Assembly (NCBI GenBank): GCA_013368325.1
Contig: JAACJK010000001.1
Location: 2,046,001-2,110,000, forward strand
Direction: 5' to 3'
Length of the DNA stretch: 64,000 nt
Source: Ephemerocybe angulata
Taxonomy: Eukaryota > Basidiomycota > Agaricomycetes > Agaricales > Psathyrellaceae
Positions 45,735 through 58,021 of this stretch are shown here, piece after piece. A program made the position numbers and the translations under genes. Position 1 is the first letter of the stretch. Every line of letters begins with the position of its first letter. The notes under the pieces were generated by a model. The model saw nothing but the letters and a program-made list of their open reading frames with translations. It had not been told where the DNA came from and made no database searches.

Positions 45735-46260
45735 GATGCTGTTAATACCGCAATGTCCAAGCCACTCGGAACGCTTCTGTACCTCGTCCGTTCGCGGGGC
45801 CGTGAGGTGCGCGGGCGGCGACTACCGGTCGATGACAAAGAGGCTGGGCACAAAGACGAGCGCCATTTATCGCCGCCCTCAGGATGGCGAATGTCTTTGA
45901 GAAGAGAAACCAGATGGATATGTAGAGGCACGCCACGATGGCATCGTGCTTGGAGCCGTGCTTGAAGCAACGCCTGAACGATGAACGATAGATGGTGCCA
46001 ATGCAACAGTTACGGGTTACGATCAGCTTGAAGTTAGTAGTATCAGGATATGGCGAAGGAGTTCGGCAGTTCACGGGCCCTTCGTCGCATCGCAGTGCCT
46101 GTATGGTCATCTTCGATCCTTGTAGATCCATTATTGACGGGCAGGCTAGGTACTGGGGCTGGAAATGCATGCGAGTTTGGCGGCGGCGTGTTTGAATTCG
46201 AACCTGAACCTTTGGCAGGTGGGTCACCCAACTGAGTCATGATCAGAGGCATTCGATACG
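45735..46260 (-). repeat. R1 copy e, diverged
   Basis: On the minus strand it keeps VQKRSEWLGH-like and FKHAAAKLACISSPST-like traces of the R1 peptide AAARLTxIATPTEPRLP, with altered frames and a stop. Confidence 0.45.
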
Positions 46261-46488
46261 GACGTACCTCGATGCGCAAGCCACTCGGAACCTTGTTCTT
46301 TCGCGGAGCGTTCCGCAAGGGGAGCTGCGGATTTGTAGAGTACCTATGACGAGCTCCACGAAGGTGCGGAAAATGCGTGGTAGGTAGGTCGTGAAGGAGA
46401 TCTTTGCCAGAGGATGTGGACGACAGTGGGAATGAGGTCGAGTTCACAATTAGCAGCCCGCCTATACGTCCCAGATCCGGGATGGTCT

Positions 46489-46836
46489 TCATCTGGACCA
46501 AATCTTCAATGCGGGATGCAACGAAGGTGCTGCTCGTTCGTCCATAATCTCATACAAGTGGCTGAGTAGCGTTCGCCGGACCGGGGTCGCGAGGAAGCGT
46601 CGAATAGATTCCTGGGTAACGACTTTGTTCAGTATTGGTATGATAGGACAAATGTGGACTTCACCTTTCTCAAATGTACCCCGTTTGTTGGACAACCTTG
46701 ATGATGCGCAACGAACTGGAAACGGGCCATTCTCCAGAGGTCGTATCACCCTCTGGAGGCTCGTAGCGCATAGCGTCCTCGAGGAAGGACATCTACACCA
46801 TTTGGGACTTGTGAAGACAGAGATAAAGAGCAGCAC
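46489..46836 (-). CDS. Hypothetical exon-like segment
   Basis: A 115-codon minus-strand frame whose second half reads VHICPIIPILNKVVTQESIR followed by RFLATPVRRTLLSHLYEIMD, with balanced composition and helical character. It probably belongs to a larger spliced gene or gene relic (neighbouring R2 copy at 47,040-47,110). No family is recognised. Confidence 0.3.
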   Translation of the reverse strand: MLLFISVFTSPKWCRCPSSRTLCATSLQRVIRPLENGPFPVRCASSRLSNKRGTFEKGEVHICPIIPILNKVVTQESIRRFLATPVRRTLLSHLYEIMDERAAPSLHPALKIWSR

Positions 46837-47234
46837 CCACCCTTACTCCTTACTTGTGCCTGAATCAGAGGGCCCACACGCTTTCAGGTGTGCACACTGT
46901 AACCTTCCGGGCACGCTCTTCTCTTCCCTCAGTAAAAGTGTTTTTAGTGACGTCTGCATTCTGAGGAGGGAAGAATTGGTAAGTGCAAGCGAACCAAGGA
47001 AATCTTCGAGGCTTACCTATCGCAGTGCAGCCGGTGCGTCCCATTTCCAGATCGAATGTAGGAACCATGTAAATGCATCGAACGTGATTCGGCACTGTCG
47101 CCAGCACATGGTGAGACATACGACAGTGCGGCCTCGTAGCTCAGCGCATCCAGTGGCTGAAGGGCACATGTGCAGATACTTTGGCGGATATGTGATATCG
47201 GGGAACGCAAGGGTCGGTTGCGTGCGGACGTGGT

Positions 47235-48545
47235 TCACGCGAGTCGATGGATGCCTGTCGACGGTGAAATCGAAGCGCTGGAAAGGAAGTAAGCCAATTG
47301 CAACTGAATGTGGCCGACTTGAAACGGTTCGCCGTCACAGCGGTCCTGAGTTCAACGGCCACTTGTTAATCGAACGTCAAGAATGCGGGCGGTCGTGCTG
47401 CGATTTTGGTCTCTCGGGCGTCCTGAGATCCGTCGAAGGATCCAAGCGGCCCTGGCGGTGAATGTGCACTGCGGCGGCGAGGGAGGGGCCGGCCAGTCAA
47501 CCCTGACTCGAGGCTGGGTGAATACAGACACACGGCGTGTAGATAAGGAGCCAGGACTCACCTACGCTGACATACCACACAGATCCTCTGGTCCGATCTT
47601 TCTGCGACGAGCGATGGCACGCAGCTTGTGAGTCGAGGTTCAGTTCCATGTACTGCTATTCACAATATGCGGTGCTCACCTTGGGGTCTAGAATCTCCAG
47701 CCGTCCGCGAGAGTAGCAGCGGTCGGGTCTGGATCTCGTTGAGTAGTCACAAACGAGCTCGCCCACAGTCGGCTCAATGCAGGAGCCGCAGAAGGGACGG
47801 TATTCTGAATCACGGTGATGGGATCCCGTCGAGTAGGGGCGAAGAAGTGCAAGGCGCGCAGGGGTGGAGAAAGGCCAGCATCGGTTGTCAGGGATTAAGA
47901 TATACTGGGTGCGACAACGTGAGAGGAGAATTGGACTGGAGAGAGTGAAACTTACCCCGAACGATGGGAATAACTCTTGAGCTCAGTTCTACCTCACCAA
48001 CCTTTCGTCCTCCCTATTCGGCCAACAGGCCGACTCAACAGCACCGCACCCAGCTCCTACGCTTGTCGAGTATCTGGAGCGCTGGGTGTCCTGGTCGGGT
48101 CTGGGCGGACAGAAACGAGATGTCGAGGCGTTCTGCACCTGGAGAAGGAGGAATGATGCGATTAGAGACGATTTATCCTGAAAGTGTCGTTCGAGACGTA
48201 CCTGACAGTAAGTGTAGCGACGTACGTGACACTAGGTTGGATTCTGGCCGGCTTGCTCAGTTCAAATGGCCAATACTGGAGATGGGAGTAGAGACTAACC
48301 GTCGGATGTCAGATTTGGGACATTCCGTCGGAAGCAAAAATCCTGGGAACGTGTGGACATATTCGGTAATCCGACGATTCAGGCGCTGGTCCGACAGAAA
48401 GCCGACCGATAAGCGCCCTATTACAGGCCATTCGTATTGCGCCCCTGCTGCGAACGCGGAGGGTGACCCCACTCACCGCTTCGCTGAGCAATTATCCAAA
48501 TCGTTCCTAGTCGGCCAGCGAGCCACAACCTAAGCAGCAAGAGAA
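47235..48545 (-). repeat. R1 copy f
   Basis: It matches the complement of copies c/h over most of its length with several indels, including a GC-rich 60-bp insert near 47440-47500 that is missing in the other copies. Confidence 0.65.
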
Positions 48546-49239
48546 ACGAAATATGCGAGCTCGAGCTCGGACGAGGGATGAGAAGACTAAGTAGCACGTC
48601 GATGATAGAAGGCAATCGGACGCCAATACAAATAAAATACAATTCTCGAGGAAAGGTAGACAATGTGGACTGAATCGAAGAATCGAAGAACAACCAATAC
48701 AAGGCCGCGCGTGCTGCAGAAGACGACGTAGAGGTGGAAGGGATGGAGGAAGACCAGGACAAGGGCGAAGGGGAGCACAAGGGCAGGATCACTGGCACAT
48801 TTTCTTCAATGTAAGCGCTGGGCTGGGGTAAGGGGGGGACTGACTAAGATGCGCACTTCGATTCGCACATCTTGCTGATGCTCCGAGTCGGAGGCCAGAA
48901 TACGCGTGCATTCGCTTCAGTGTGAGTGCAGGATGGGAATCTGGGAAGGACGATGTCCAGGCACTCGTCCCCCTTGCTGATGCTTCTCGAAAGCGGTCTT
49001 TACGCGAGACTCGAAGAATCCGAACTCTCGAAAGGGTGTTATGGGAGTAACACGAGTCAGCGAAATCGCGCTATGCTCAAGGAGCTTGATGCTGGGGTTC
49101 TCATCGCGAATTTGGGACAGAGTCGGAGCACGGCGGTAACCGTCTCTCGGCAGTATTCGTGCGTTGACGATATCTACACTGATGACAACAATTATGGTGA
49201 CTGTAGGCATACGCTTCACAAAGGGAGGACTCACTCGAG

Positions 49240-49640
49240 GGCCTTTGACTGCTCTCTTTACTGCCGTCGTCGTCTGCGCTCGGAGGTTCAAGCTCTACGA
49301 AGAGATTCGTTCAGATCTTGGAAAAGATAGAGACGAGACAGGGCATTTACGGACTATCAGATAGACAAACGACCGGCGTACCCCAGGTGCGGCTGAGGGT
49401 CGTGGTCGTCGCATCGCGGTCCTCCTTGGGTCCTGCAAAACAATTGTCGGCAGGTACGCGAGGTTCTGTTGGTGTAGCGATGCTGGTGAGTCGAGCCTAA
49501 AGCATATGGCAGGTGGGTCAGCTAAACTGAATCAAGAGGGGTTCGATGCGGAGGTACCGCGATGTCCAAGCCACCCGGAACGCTTCTGGACCTCGTCCAT
49601 TCGCGGAGCCGCCCACGAGGCACACAAGCATGGGATATGG
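49240..49640 (-). repeat. R1 copy g
   Basis: The coding strand reads VQKRSGWLGHRG with a GTACCT donor, then RLTSIATPTEPRVPADN and CFAGPKEDRDATTTTL. It matches copy b closely. Confidence 0.6.
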
Positions 49641-49789
49641 GGTTGCCCGTTGCGCCTTGAGATACGTTGTCGAGGCTGTGGGGTAGGCAACGACGGGGGA
49701 AGGCGGACTCTGCGTCTTGTGCACATGCGTGTGTTGAGTTGGATTCGGCTTGCTGAAACCAAGTACAGTTAAGAAAGAGAATCGGGCCT

Positions 49790-50150
49790 GTGATTAATGG
49801 CATACTCACGTACCTTGACGTTCGGGCTCACTAGCGCCCACTCCCACTCCGGGAGTGCACAGGGCGAGTTCTTACGCAGCTCATATGGCCATCCTGGTGT
49901 GCGCTTTCTATCTCTGGAATCAGGCCTGTGATTAATGGCATACTCACGTACCTTGAGTGGAGCTGCTCTCAGTGACCTCGATGGTGGGGTGTCTGGAGTC
50001 TGAGGGGCGAAGAATTGGTAAGTGTGAGCGAATCTTGCGAAGCTTCGAGGCAGACCTTCCACACTGCGGCTCGTGCGTCCCATTGGCAGACCGAATCCAG
50101 GAGCCATTTAAGCGCATCGAACGCGATTCTGCGACTGTTTCCAGTATATG
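49790..50150 (-). repeat. R2 copy and a direct repeat of a 40-bp segment
   Basis: The minus strand reads SRRIAFDALKWLLDSVC then QWDARAAVWK (about 50140-50060). A segment reading KVREYAINHRPDS occurs twice (about 49826-49790 and 49958-49915). Confidence 0.5.
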
Positions 50151-50424
50151 GTGAGGCCGTTCGTCTTGAGATGTGTTCTCGAGGCCATGGGGTCCGTACC
50201 GACGGGGAAATTCGTACTCTGCACCTCGTGATTTCTCTTTCCCAAGTTTAACGACTGTAGAACAATCTAGAGCACTCACGCCGTTATTGACGGCTTGTGG
50301 GAGCGTTGAGGTAATAATTAGAAACGCTTGCCATGTTAACAGCCTAAACGACACCGCCTGGTCTGTGCAGGGCAAGAGCGGTCGTTTGACTCGGGTGCGA
50401 GGAGTCGGTTGAGCGCTATGATGA

Positions 50425-51320
50425 GGGGTCAGTGAGACGAGAAATAAACTAGTCAACGAAGTCACGATTGAAGGGGCCTCTGATCTTCGAAAACCTGTGG
50501 ATTGGATGAAAATTTGCAACCCGACGCAGGCAAGGATCACGATGGATCTCGGTCGACGGGCGTCTATTGTGTTATTTCGTGAGTTCGCGGCATTGTGAAA
50601 TCGGCGAAATTCCATGCTCGTGCCTTTCAGCTGAGCGCCCATCGTCATTTTAGACGCAAAAAAGAGAATTTGAGTAGATGGCGTCGGAAGTGCTTAGAGC
50701 CAGAGATGAGGGTTCAAGGGAGAGAACCAAGAGAGAACAAAAGTCGGAAGAGCCTGGAGCGCCCGGCGTGTTCGCACGGTCGGAGTTGTAATTGTGGGAA
50801 TCCATCACCATATCCAGCACATTGGACGATTCCGACGAATTGGGCGAATTGGCTGTCTGATTCGACCACCAACAACGACAGGGATTGCTGCCCACAGATC
50901 GCCTGCGCCTGCTCATCGGAGCTCTCTGGGGTTCACTGACATGCTAGACAGTCTACTCGAGGGCGCTGAAGGGGCCAGGTGAGTAAAATACGCCTCTAAA
51001 TAGGCGGAAGTCTGACCATCTCACCCGCCAGGCTGCCCATACCGCGAAGATAGACCATCTGGAGCGCGACATTGGGAGTCGGCATCGTCTTCGGGACGCA
51101 GAACGTAGTCTAGCGCACGATCCCACGACTTGGCACTGAAACCGGCGCAACAGCTTACCTAGGTCATCGTCCAACTCAACAGTGAGTACGTGCGATTCCT
51201 AGGAACCAATATGGCTTACTTGGATTTAGGGAAATCGAAGCCCTAGATTACTCATCCCCAGAACATTCTCTGAAAATCCGGACGTATCTGGTCCTCCGTG
51301 AGCCGTTCCAATACCTTCTA
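50425..51320 (+). repeat. Left copy of a tandem duplication
   Basis: It matches 55,985-56,830 in order, best at 50,770-50,970 against 56,325-56,535 (roughly 90 percent by eye). The shared exon-like blocks are bounded by GTGAGTA donors. It belongs to a duplication of about 5 kb that also contains the F-box genes. Confidence 0.65.
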
Positions 51321-52548
51321 TTTACGCAGCGAACGCATCTATACCTATTCGTTGGCTACCGGACCCAACTAGGTGAGTTCAACTTGTCCCCCTGCGGTCG
51401 TTTGCTCATACCATTTCTTTGGGGTTAGCATCGACCACCGAGGCCAGGCTACCCTCGTACTCTTCTGGGAGTGCGCCGACATGATGATCCACAGGTCCGC
51501 TATCCCTTACCTCATGCACAATGAAAGACTGTGTCGACAGCTAATCAAAGCTGGTGATTCATCTCCGCCTCCTGATATTCTCGGCTCGAGAAGAGGTTCG
51601 TCTAACAACCCTCTCGCCCTTTTTTCTGTTTCAAAGTGTTCTGAAGACTGTTTCGCTGTAGCATCCCTCGGACGTCCAGCACAACGTCGTCGAAGCCGCA
51701 CCATTTAACCTTTGCGTAGGATCGCTTTGATTCTCGGACAATTCCCTCGCTCAATTGCAATGATACATGCGGCAATCCATTTCTCGCATGCTGTTCCTGC
51801 AACAAACGAAAGGATCATGTCCTCGTCACAGATGGCGCCCTACGCTTACGGTACGCTTACCACTAGCCTTCAGCACTTGCTTATCTTCTAACAGGTGGTT
51901 CCGGTAACCGTCGTAGGCTGGAATCTTTTACTGGGCATCAGCACTCAGCAAAACCCGCATCTGCTTCGTCTTATACCCTTGCCTCTCGTGGAGTTTCTTT
52001 TACTATTGATTGAAATGTAAGTCGGACCATTTATGACATGGACCTGCTCACGTTCCTCTAGTTGAAGAGGCAAATCTTATAAAGTTCTCCGGGAGCGAGT
52101 ACAAGGAGTACCGACGGGCCCGAGTGAAAGGTTTGGATACCGTTCATCGGGTGAATTCCGAGGAGACCATCGTGCTCAGAATCATGATACTCCATAGAAA
52201 TAGTCATTGTAACCGTCGTTAATAGGCCAATCTAATTTGCTGCTGCACATCCTGTGTGTCCTCAGGAGAACACCCAAAATTGAACACCGCTGTTCAGGAG
52301 AACGAGGAAACTGTACGTCGATCCTGGAGATACTCAAATAACGCCGAGTCGAAAGCACGTTACCATAGCCATTTCAAGGACATATGGCAAATGCAATTAA
52401 AGGATGACAATGTTGTAACCGCGGCGATGACAGCACGCCCAGTCCGCCAGACTCCAGTAGAAGGAGCCCTGCTTCAGATGTATGGATTGCATGCATATGG
52501 ATGTGGACATAAAAAGTGAAAGAGGTATACGACGTTAGAAGCGACCCT

Positions 52549-53108
52549 TTACTCATCCTGGACGACGGTGGTCCTCTCGGACACATAGATACCGTCCAGG
52601 AATTTACGGATATCCTTGTTGCGGACCCGGCAGATTCGCTGGATGAGGCAGCTGCGATGGATAGGTCAGTATTTGCGGGGGTATGAGGCAACCAGATGGT
52701 CGTACCTGACTGGGAGACATTGTGGACGTCGTTACCGAAGAGGATGAGCTCATCCTGCCGAGCTTTTGATTCAACATTGGTGACACCTTCAAGCATGTTA
52801 ACAGGGCGGACGGTGTCGGTTAGCTGAGGCCAGAAGGGATAGACCCACAACGCACCTTCTCTCACAAAACGTTTAGGATCTCCATCGAGTTGGCAGAGTC
52901 GTTGACAATGCAGTTGATGTGTAAATGGGCATAGACCGTGCACATCTTGTAGAGGAAACCCTGGAAAGAGAGTTAGACAGAACATCTTCTGAAACGGGCC
53001 CTGAATCCCTCGTACGTTGGTAACACCAATGATCATGTTGTTGATCATCGTTCGGATGGTGCGGAGGCAAGCAACGTGCTTGCCGCCACCCTTCTGGGCG
53101 TCTAGTAT
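52549..53108 (-). pseudogene. RPL9: Truncated ribosomal protein L9 (uL6) copy
   Basis: RPL9/uL6 is a cytosolic large-subunit protein. Minus-strand exon-like pieces give KHVACLRTIRTMINNMIIGV, FLYKMCTVYAHLHINCIV, NMLEGVTNVESKARQDELIL with GNDVHNVSQS, and the C-terminus [20 protein letters not shown] before TAA (52549-52551). A TGA (52862-52864) stands where the family has Gly in FLGEK, and the following intron is shortened to about 32 nt. The N-terminal half (about 80-90 residues) is absent: similarity starts at 53108, some 50 bp from a palindrome. Introns are retained, so this is a DNA-level duplicate, not a processed copy. The functional gene must be elsewhere. Confidence 0.85.
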
Positions 53109-53157
53109 CTAAGGAGTAGTCAAAGCCAGAGTTTGACCCCCAGGAAGCTATTGAAGT

Positions 53158-53200
53158 CAGAATCAGCCCAAGTACACCCGGTGTACTTGGGCCGATTCTG
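53158..53200. repeat. 43-bp near-perfect palindrome
   Basis: Arms of 21 bp (53158-53178 and 53180-53200; core GCCCAAGTACACC) pair with one mismatch around a single central C. It lies where RPL9 similarity ends. Confidence 0.85.
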
Positions 53201-53742
53201 TATCATGCATTCAGCCTCGGTCTATCCTACTTTATCCTATCATTGCCTTCCTTTAGTCACTCTATGTTTGCACATGTTTAATCGTAAGGTCGATAGCATC
53301 TGATCGTGTTCGAATAGGTACTAATTATAACCGCTGGGAGGTACCGGGCTTGCATCGTAACCGCCAGAATGCAATATGAGTGGGTTCAAGCACTTCTCCA
53401 ACGTCCGTCATCGCTGGGCATATATGAGCTGTGGTCAATAGTATGATGATGTGCGCCTTCCTTCACGGCGATTCTGCTTGGATCCTGCGGTTTCTTGCAC
53501 TTTCCTTGCACTGACCCCCATTTCCACCGAACCCCACGTGTCGGCCCTTTCAATCGATGTTCTTTGTCTCTCTATCATTAAAGGCCGAAGGTTCGCAATG
53601 TCCTCCAAGTTATCTCGCCCTGCAGCGCCCTCCATTATCTTCACTGTGGGTTACTTATTTTACAACTCGACTACCCCTGGCGTCTAATCGAACTTAACTT
53701 GAACTTGATATTCTAGTCGCGTCGGTGGGATCGATTGTACCC

Positions 53743-55514
53743 ATGTTCTTCAACACTTTCAATTGGCGCTTAAAGGTAAGTCTATCTCTGGGACTCGATT
53801 AGATATCTGGTAATGGTTACTGACTACTGCTAAGCAGCCCTGTGCACCCAACTATTCCACGAATGACACTTCGGGAGCCGAGGGCGGCCACAAGCTTAAG
53901 GATGCCATGGCTACCCCCGAGCTTGGTAGTACCGCCTCCAGTCTTCCTGCCGAGATACTAGGGAAGATATTTCATGATATGCTCGACTCATTCGACTCGG
54001 CCGAGAAGCACCTTTATTCCGCCGACAACGCTCAAGCGCTCCTCAAGATCAGCCGTGTCTCTTCCTACTTTAGGGAAGTTGTAATCAGCGACCCCTCCCT
54101 TTGGGCAAAGGCGCCCTACATTAATGGGATACACGAAGACTTCCTTCCCATCATACTCAGCAGGTCGGAGCACTGTACCTTGGAGCTCTCGTTTATGGAG
54201 GATGAAAGCCTTGCGAAAAATCCCCAGCTCCGGAGCCAAATCACTTCCCACTTCAAACGCGTCTCAAGGCTGCAGGTCGAGCTTGCCGTTGCGTACGAGG
54301 GTTCTGTGCTGCAATCCCTTCTTTCAACCTCGGCGCAGAGTTTGATAGAATGCACCATCCTCCTTCTGGGCGACCGGAACGTTCCCCTCGAATTCTTCAA
54401 TGGACGTGTCCTCGGGCCTTTTGACAATCATGCTCCCATCCTTCGAAGCTTGAACCTTGTCAACTGTTACCTTCCACCGATGCACTATTCCTCCTTCCCT
54501 TCCCTCTCGGACATCTCGATTCAGTACATTGGCGACCAACTCCTTCAGGACGCGCTACCTTTCATGCCTGCCGGTGACCTCTTCAGATGGCCAGCTGGGT
54601 TTAAATACCTTCGAACTCTGACATTGTTCAATTGCATCGAACGGCCAGCATTCGTCGCACTTGGCGCTTCTCAGGTCCCCGTCGCGCTCCCTTCCCTTCG
54701 CTGTTTTATCCTGGAGACGTCCACCGAGGGATGTCAACACTTTGCCCATGCTTTGCAACTTCCAACATCATGCTCACGTAGTATCACTATCATATTTCCT
54801 CAAGAACGCCAGGGACTTGAAGATGCATATTCGGCTGCTCACGCAGCATCCTTGTTCATTCCTCTCGATGTCAGATACAAGCAGTGTTCCGTTGGAACTC
54901 CCAGCGACCCGCCCTACTTTCGCCTTATCGCGGACCGGATGGTCGCAACGCTCCGCTTCAAGCTTTCACAGGTTCACCTGGACGAGCTTCCGGAGCCGGT
55001 GCATCTCCTCATCAGAATGCTCTGCTTCCCCCAAACCTCATCCCTTACCGCCAAGCACATTTTTCTATACCAAATCTGGACCGCAATCACATCCGCCCTG
55101 ACGAAACCTCTGTCGACCATACCGATTCTCAACCTCTGGTTTGGGAAGGACTCTCTTGCTCCATGCCTCTTGCTTGAGCTAATACAAGCCATGAGTCGGA
55201 TGGAAGAAGTGGTGTTCCGCACCAACGATCTCTTGGCACACCCGTCGATCCAAGCATGTCTCGATCGCGACAATGCTCCCACCTTGAACAAGCTTGAAAT
55301 TCCGCTCGACAACGAATCCGAGAACCTCAAAGTCAAAGCGACTCTAACGGAGTTCCTCCACCATAGACGTGAAGTAAAGGGGGTGACTTTTCGAGTACGC
55401 GACTCGACGCTCGCGGGGCTGGGGTACGCTGCTCCTGACGCGATCCGTAACATGATTCGCAACATCAGCGAGGACTTCCCTAACTTCGTTTTTGTGACTT
55501 GGATTAGATACTAG
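53743..55514 (+). CDS. F-box-like protein 1, 569 aa
   Basis: F-box proteins recruit substrates to SCF ubiquitin ligases; the large agaricomycete family is mostly uncharacterised. Exon 53743-53775 joins 53838-55514 in phase across a 62-nt intron. The F-box (residues about 68-120) reads SLPAEILGKIFHDML, ALLKISRVSSYFREVV and SDPSLWAKA. It is followed by about 430 residues of LRR-like scoring segments (LIECTILLLGDRNVPLEFF, LRSLNLVNCYLPP) and a conserved C-terminus (LEIPLDNESE, KGVTFRVRDSTLAGLG). The frame is also open if two further exons from ATG 53598 are added (53598-53649, 53717-53775), which would place a hydrophobic segment (IIFTVVASVGSIVPMFF) at the N-terminus. It is paralogous to the gene at 58022, in the same orientation. 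Confidence 0.85.
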
Positions 55515-55984
55515 GACTATGTCTTTGATCTGAGCGCTCGATTCTATAAATCTTGTTTGAAACTCCCTCTTGCTCAATATTCTGATAATCTCGCATCGGG
55601 CCTCTGAGGTTCACGCTATCCTCGGCTCACTTCTGATCGCACGGGCTATCTCAACCTCCCCGACATTGGCTCTCCACGTTGGCAGAGGTCCGTCCCCATC
55701 ATCGACAGCCTTCGAGACACTGGGTTTCGGATCCATTATCCCATATCATTGCCTACTTTAGTCACGTTCCGAGCATCAAACAGCTCCGACTGCCAACGTA
55801 CTAATGGGAGTGAGACTCTGCCTTTCGGAACTTACCTGCGACGGAGCCGAAAGACGGTGGTTTTTTAGGCCCAGGAAGCGACCCGCCTTCGAAAGGGCTT
55901 GGGTATAATTTGTCGGAGACGGTGCAGTCTTGTAGGATTGAACTAGGAAGGGTGGAAAGACGTCGATAGCTTGCGTTGGCTTGG

Positions 55985-56830
55985 GTGAGGGCTCAGCGAG
56001 ACGAGAGATCAATTAATCAACGAGGCCACGATTGAGGGGGCCTTCGGGCTTCGAGAACCTGTGGAGATATCGTATGTAATTATCCGGACCGTCACAAGAA
56101 AGGGTCCCGATGCAAAGGAGGTTGTATTTTCTCTTGGGCTACGGGCGTCTAATTCGTGTCAATGAGTTCGCTGCATTGTCAAGTCAGCCGAATTCCATGC
56201 TCACCAGCATTTCAGGTGAGCCTGCAACATGCGCCCCGGAGAGAGTCTGCGCCTATGGTGTCGGAAGCCCATTGAGCCAGAGGTGAGTGTGCAACGGAGA
56301 GAACAAAAGTCGGAAGAGCGAGCGCCCGGCGTGCGCGCACGGTCGGAGTTGTAAATGTGGGAATCCATCACCATATCCAGCGCATTGGACGATTCCGACG
56401 AATTGGACGAATAGTGGCTGTCTGATTCGACCACCAACAACGACAGGGATTGCTGCTCACGGATACGGATCGCCTGCGCCTGCTCATAGGAGCTCTCTGG
56501 GGTTCACTGACATGCTAGACAGTCTACTCGAGGGCGCTGGGAGGGAGTCAGGGAGCCCAGGTGAGTACCATATGTTTATTTGTCTCGCCGCGGAAGTCTG
56601 ACTACCCAATAGGCTACAAATGCCGTGAAGCGAGACCGTCTGGAGCGCGACTAAGTCGAGGATTAATCGACCGGTGAGTACCTCGTGCGATGCTTTGGAA
56701 CCAAGTTGGCTTACTTGGCTTTAGTGGAATCGAAATTCCGTACTACCCATTTCCTGAACCTTCTCTGAAGGTCCCGACGTCTCCAGTCGTCAGCCATCCT
56801 TTCCAGTACCTTCGATTTGTGCATCTCCTA
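55985..56830 (+). repeat. Right copy of the tandem duplication
   Basis: Partner of 50,425-51,320. Both copies precede an F-box gene on the same strand, by about 2.4 kb on the left and 1.2 kb on the right. Confidence 0.65.
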
Positions 56831-57164
56831 TAGCTAGTACGTCACCTTCGATTACTGAAGCCAGGCCGCGCCTAACCGTCAGGTGCATGCGTAGGATCGG
56901 GTACCTATGGTTTGCAGAGGGAGTCCACTCTGAATCTGCGAGGAGGTCTTCGTTACCTGGCCAATACGGCTGCACGATGGAGGTCGTCTGGATCATTGCA
57001 AGCATCACAGCGAGATAGCGAGGTGAGTTTCATCAGCGATCCTCCACCCATGCGATAGGATTTCGAAATACACCCGCAAACATATTCAAGCATATTCAAG
57101 CCCGTCTCTCACATTGCTTTGCTTACAATATTCAATCCCATTGACACCTCTGCTATGCAGCAAC

Positions 57165-57500
57165 AATGATACTGAAGGTCAAGTATGGCCACGAGGTCCC
57201 CTCTGTCGACGAGCAATTTATATATAAACCCGGGTAAGTGTGGTCCCTTGAGGAAAGAAATCGATCCATTGACATGGCGAGCGTGATCATGGAGCCATAG
57301 TCACGGCGCAATCTAATTCTCCAGCATTGGAAGCAGCTTTAGTTTTCCCGGCTTTGAGGTTCGTGTCCAAACACCGGTGTCTAGCTCTGTATCTCAACTC
57401 CACGTTTCGAACAGACATATTCCGATATGGGCCCCCATTCGCAAGCTTCATGGAGCAGGCGCTAGAAAAAGAAACGGGGCAGTCTGTAGACGCCATGATA
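57165..57500 (+). pseudogene. Possible cytochrome P450 remnant
   Basis: ATG 57167 opens MILKVKYGHEVPSVDEQFI before a GTAAGT donor (about 57234). This resembles the YGYEV-containing segment before the mid-protein helices of fungal P450s. The segment near 57424-57495 (PPFASFMEQALEKETGQSVD) is compatible with the region that follows. No heme-binding Cys motif is present. It is weak, by pattern only. Confidence 0.25.
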
Positions 57501-58021
57501 GCCGTTCTCTATGAGCAGGGGAGCGGTTGGCCATCACTGCATCGCCACCTTCATCTACCTTGCCTCTTACCCTCACCTTCTCTGAAACTCAAGCATCGCC
57601 AGTCTCGATACCCTTGACGAGACCACCTCTCAATTGCGTTGAGGGTCCTACAGTTATCTCCGCCCAGCGGCAGGTCAACGATGGTGACGTTGGAGAACGA
57701 AGGTCTCAGAAAGGACCGCCCCGAAGGAGCAGTCCTTCTCTATATGTCGGCTAGCGCTTTCGGTCTTTCTGAAGTCTTTGTGAATGTATAAGCGCCTGAC
57801 ACCCAAAGTGGGCACGTGGAGGTGCCAATCGGTGAGCCTTTCTCTTTCTTAAGATCTTCGCTCGTAGCAGCGTTATAAATATGATTCTTATCCACCTCCC
57901 TTACCTCCAGTCTCCGTCGAAGTGTCTCCCAGGATTGCAATTGTACAATGTGAGTTCTCCCCACCACCGTACCACACAGGATAGTTCTCATCATTCTCTT
58001 CCGTAGCTTGACGGTACGGAC

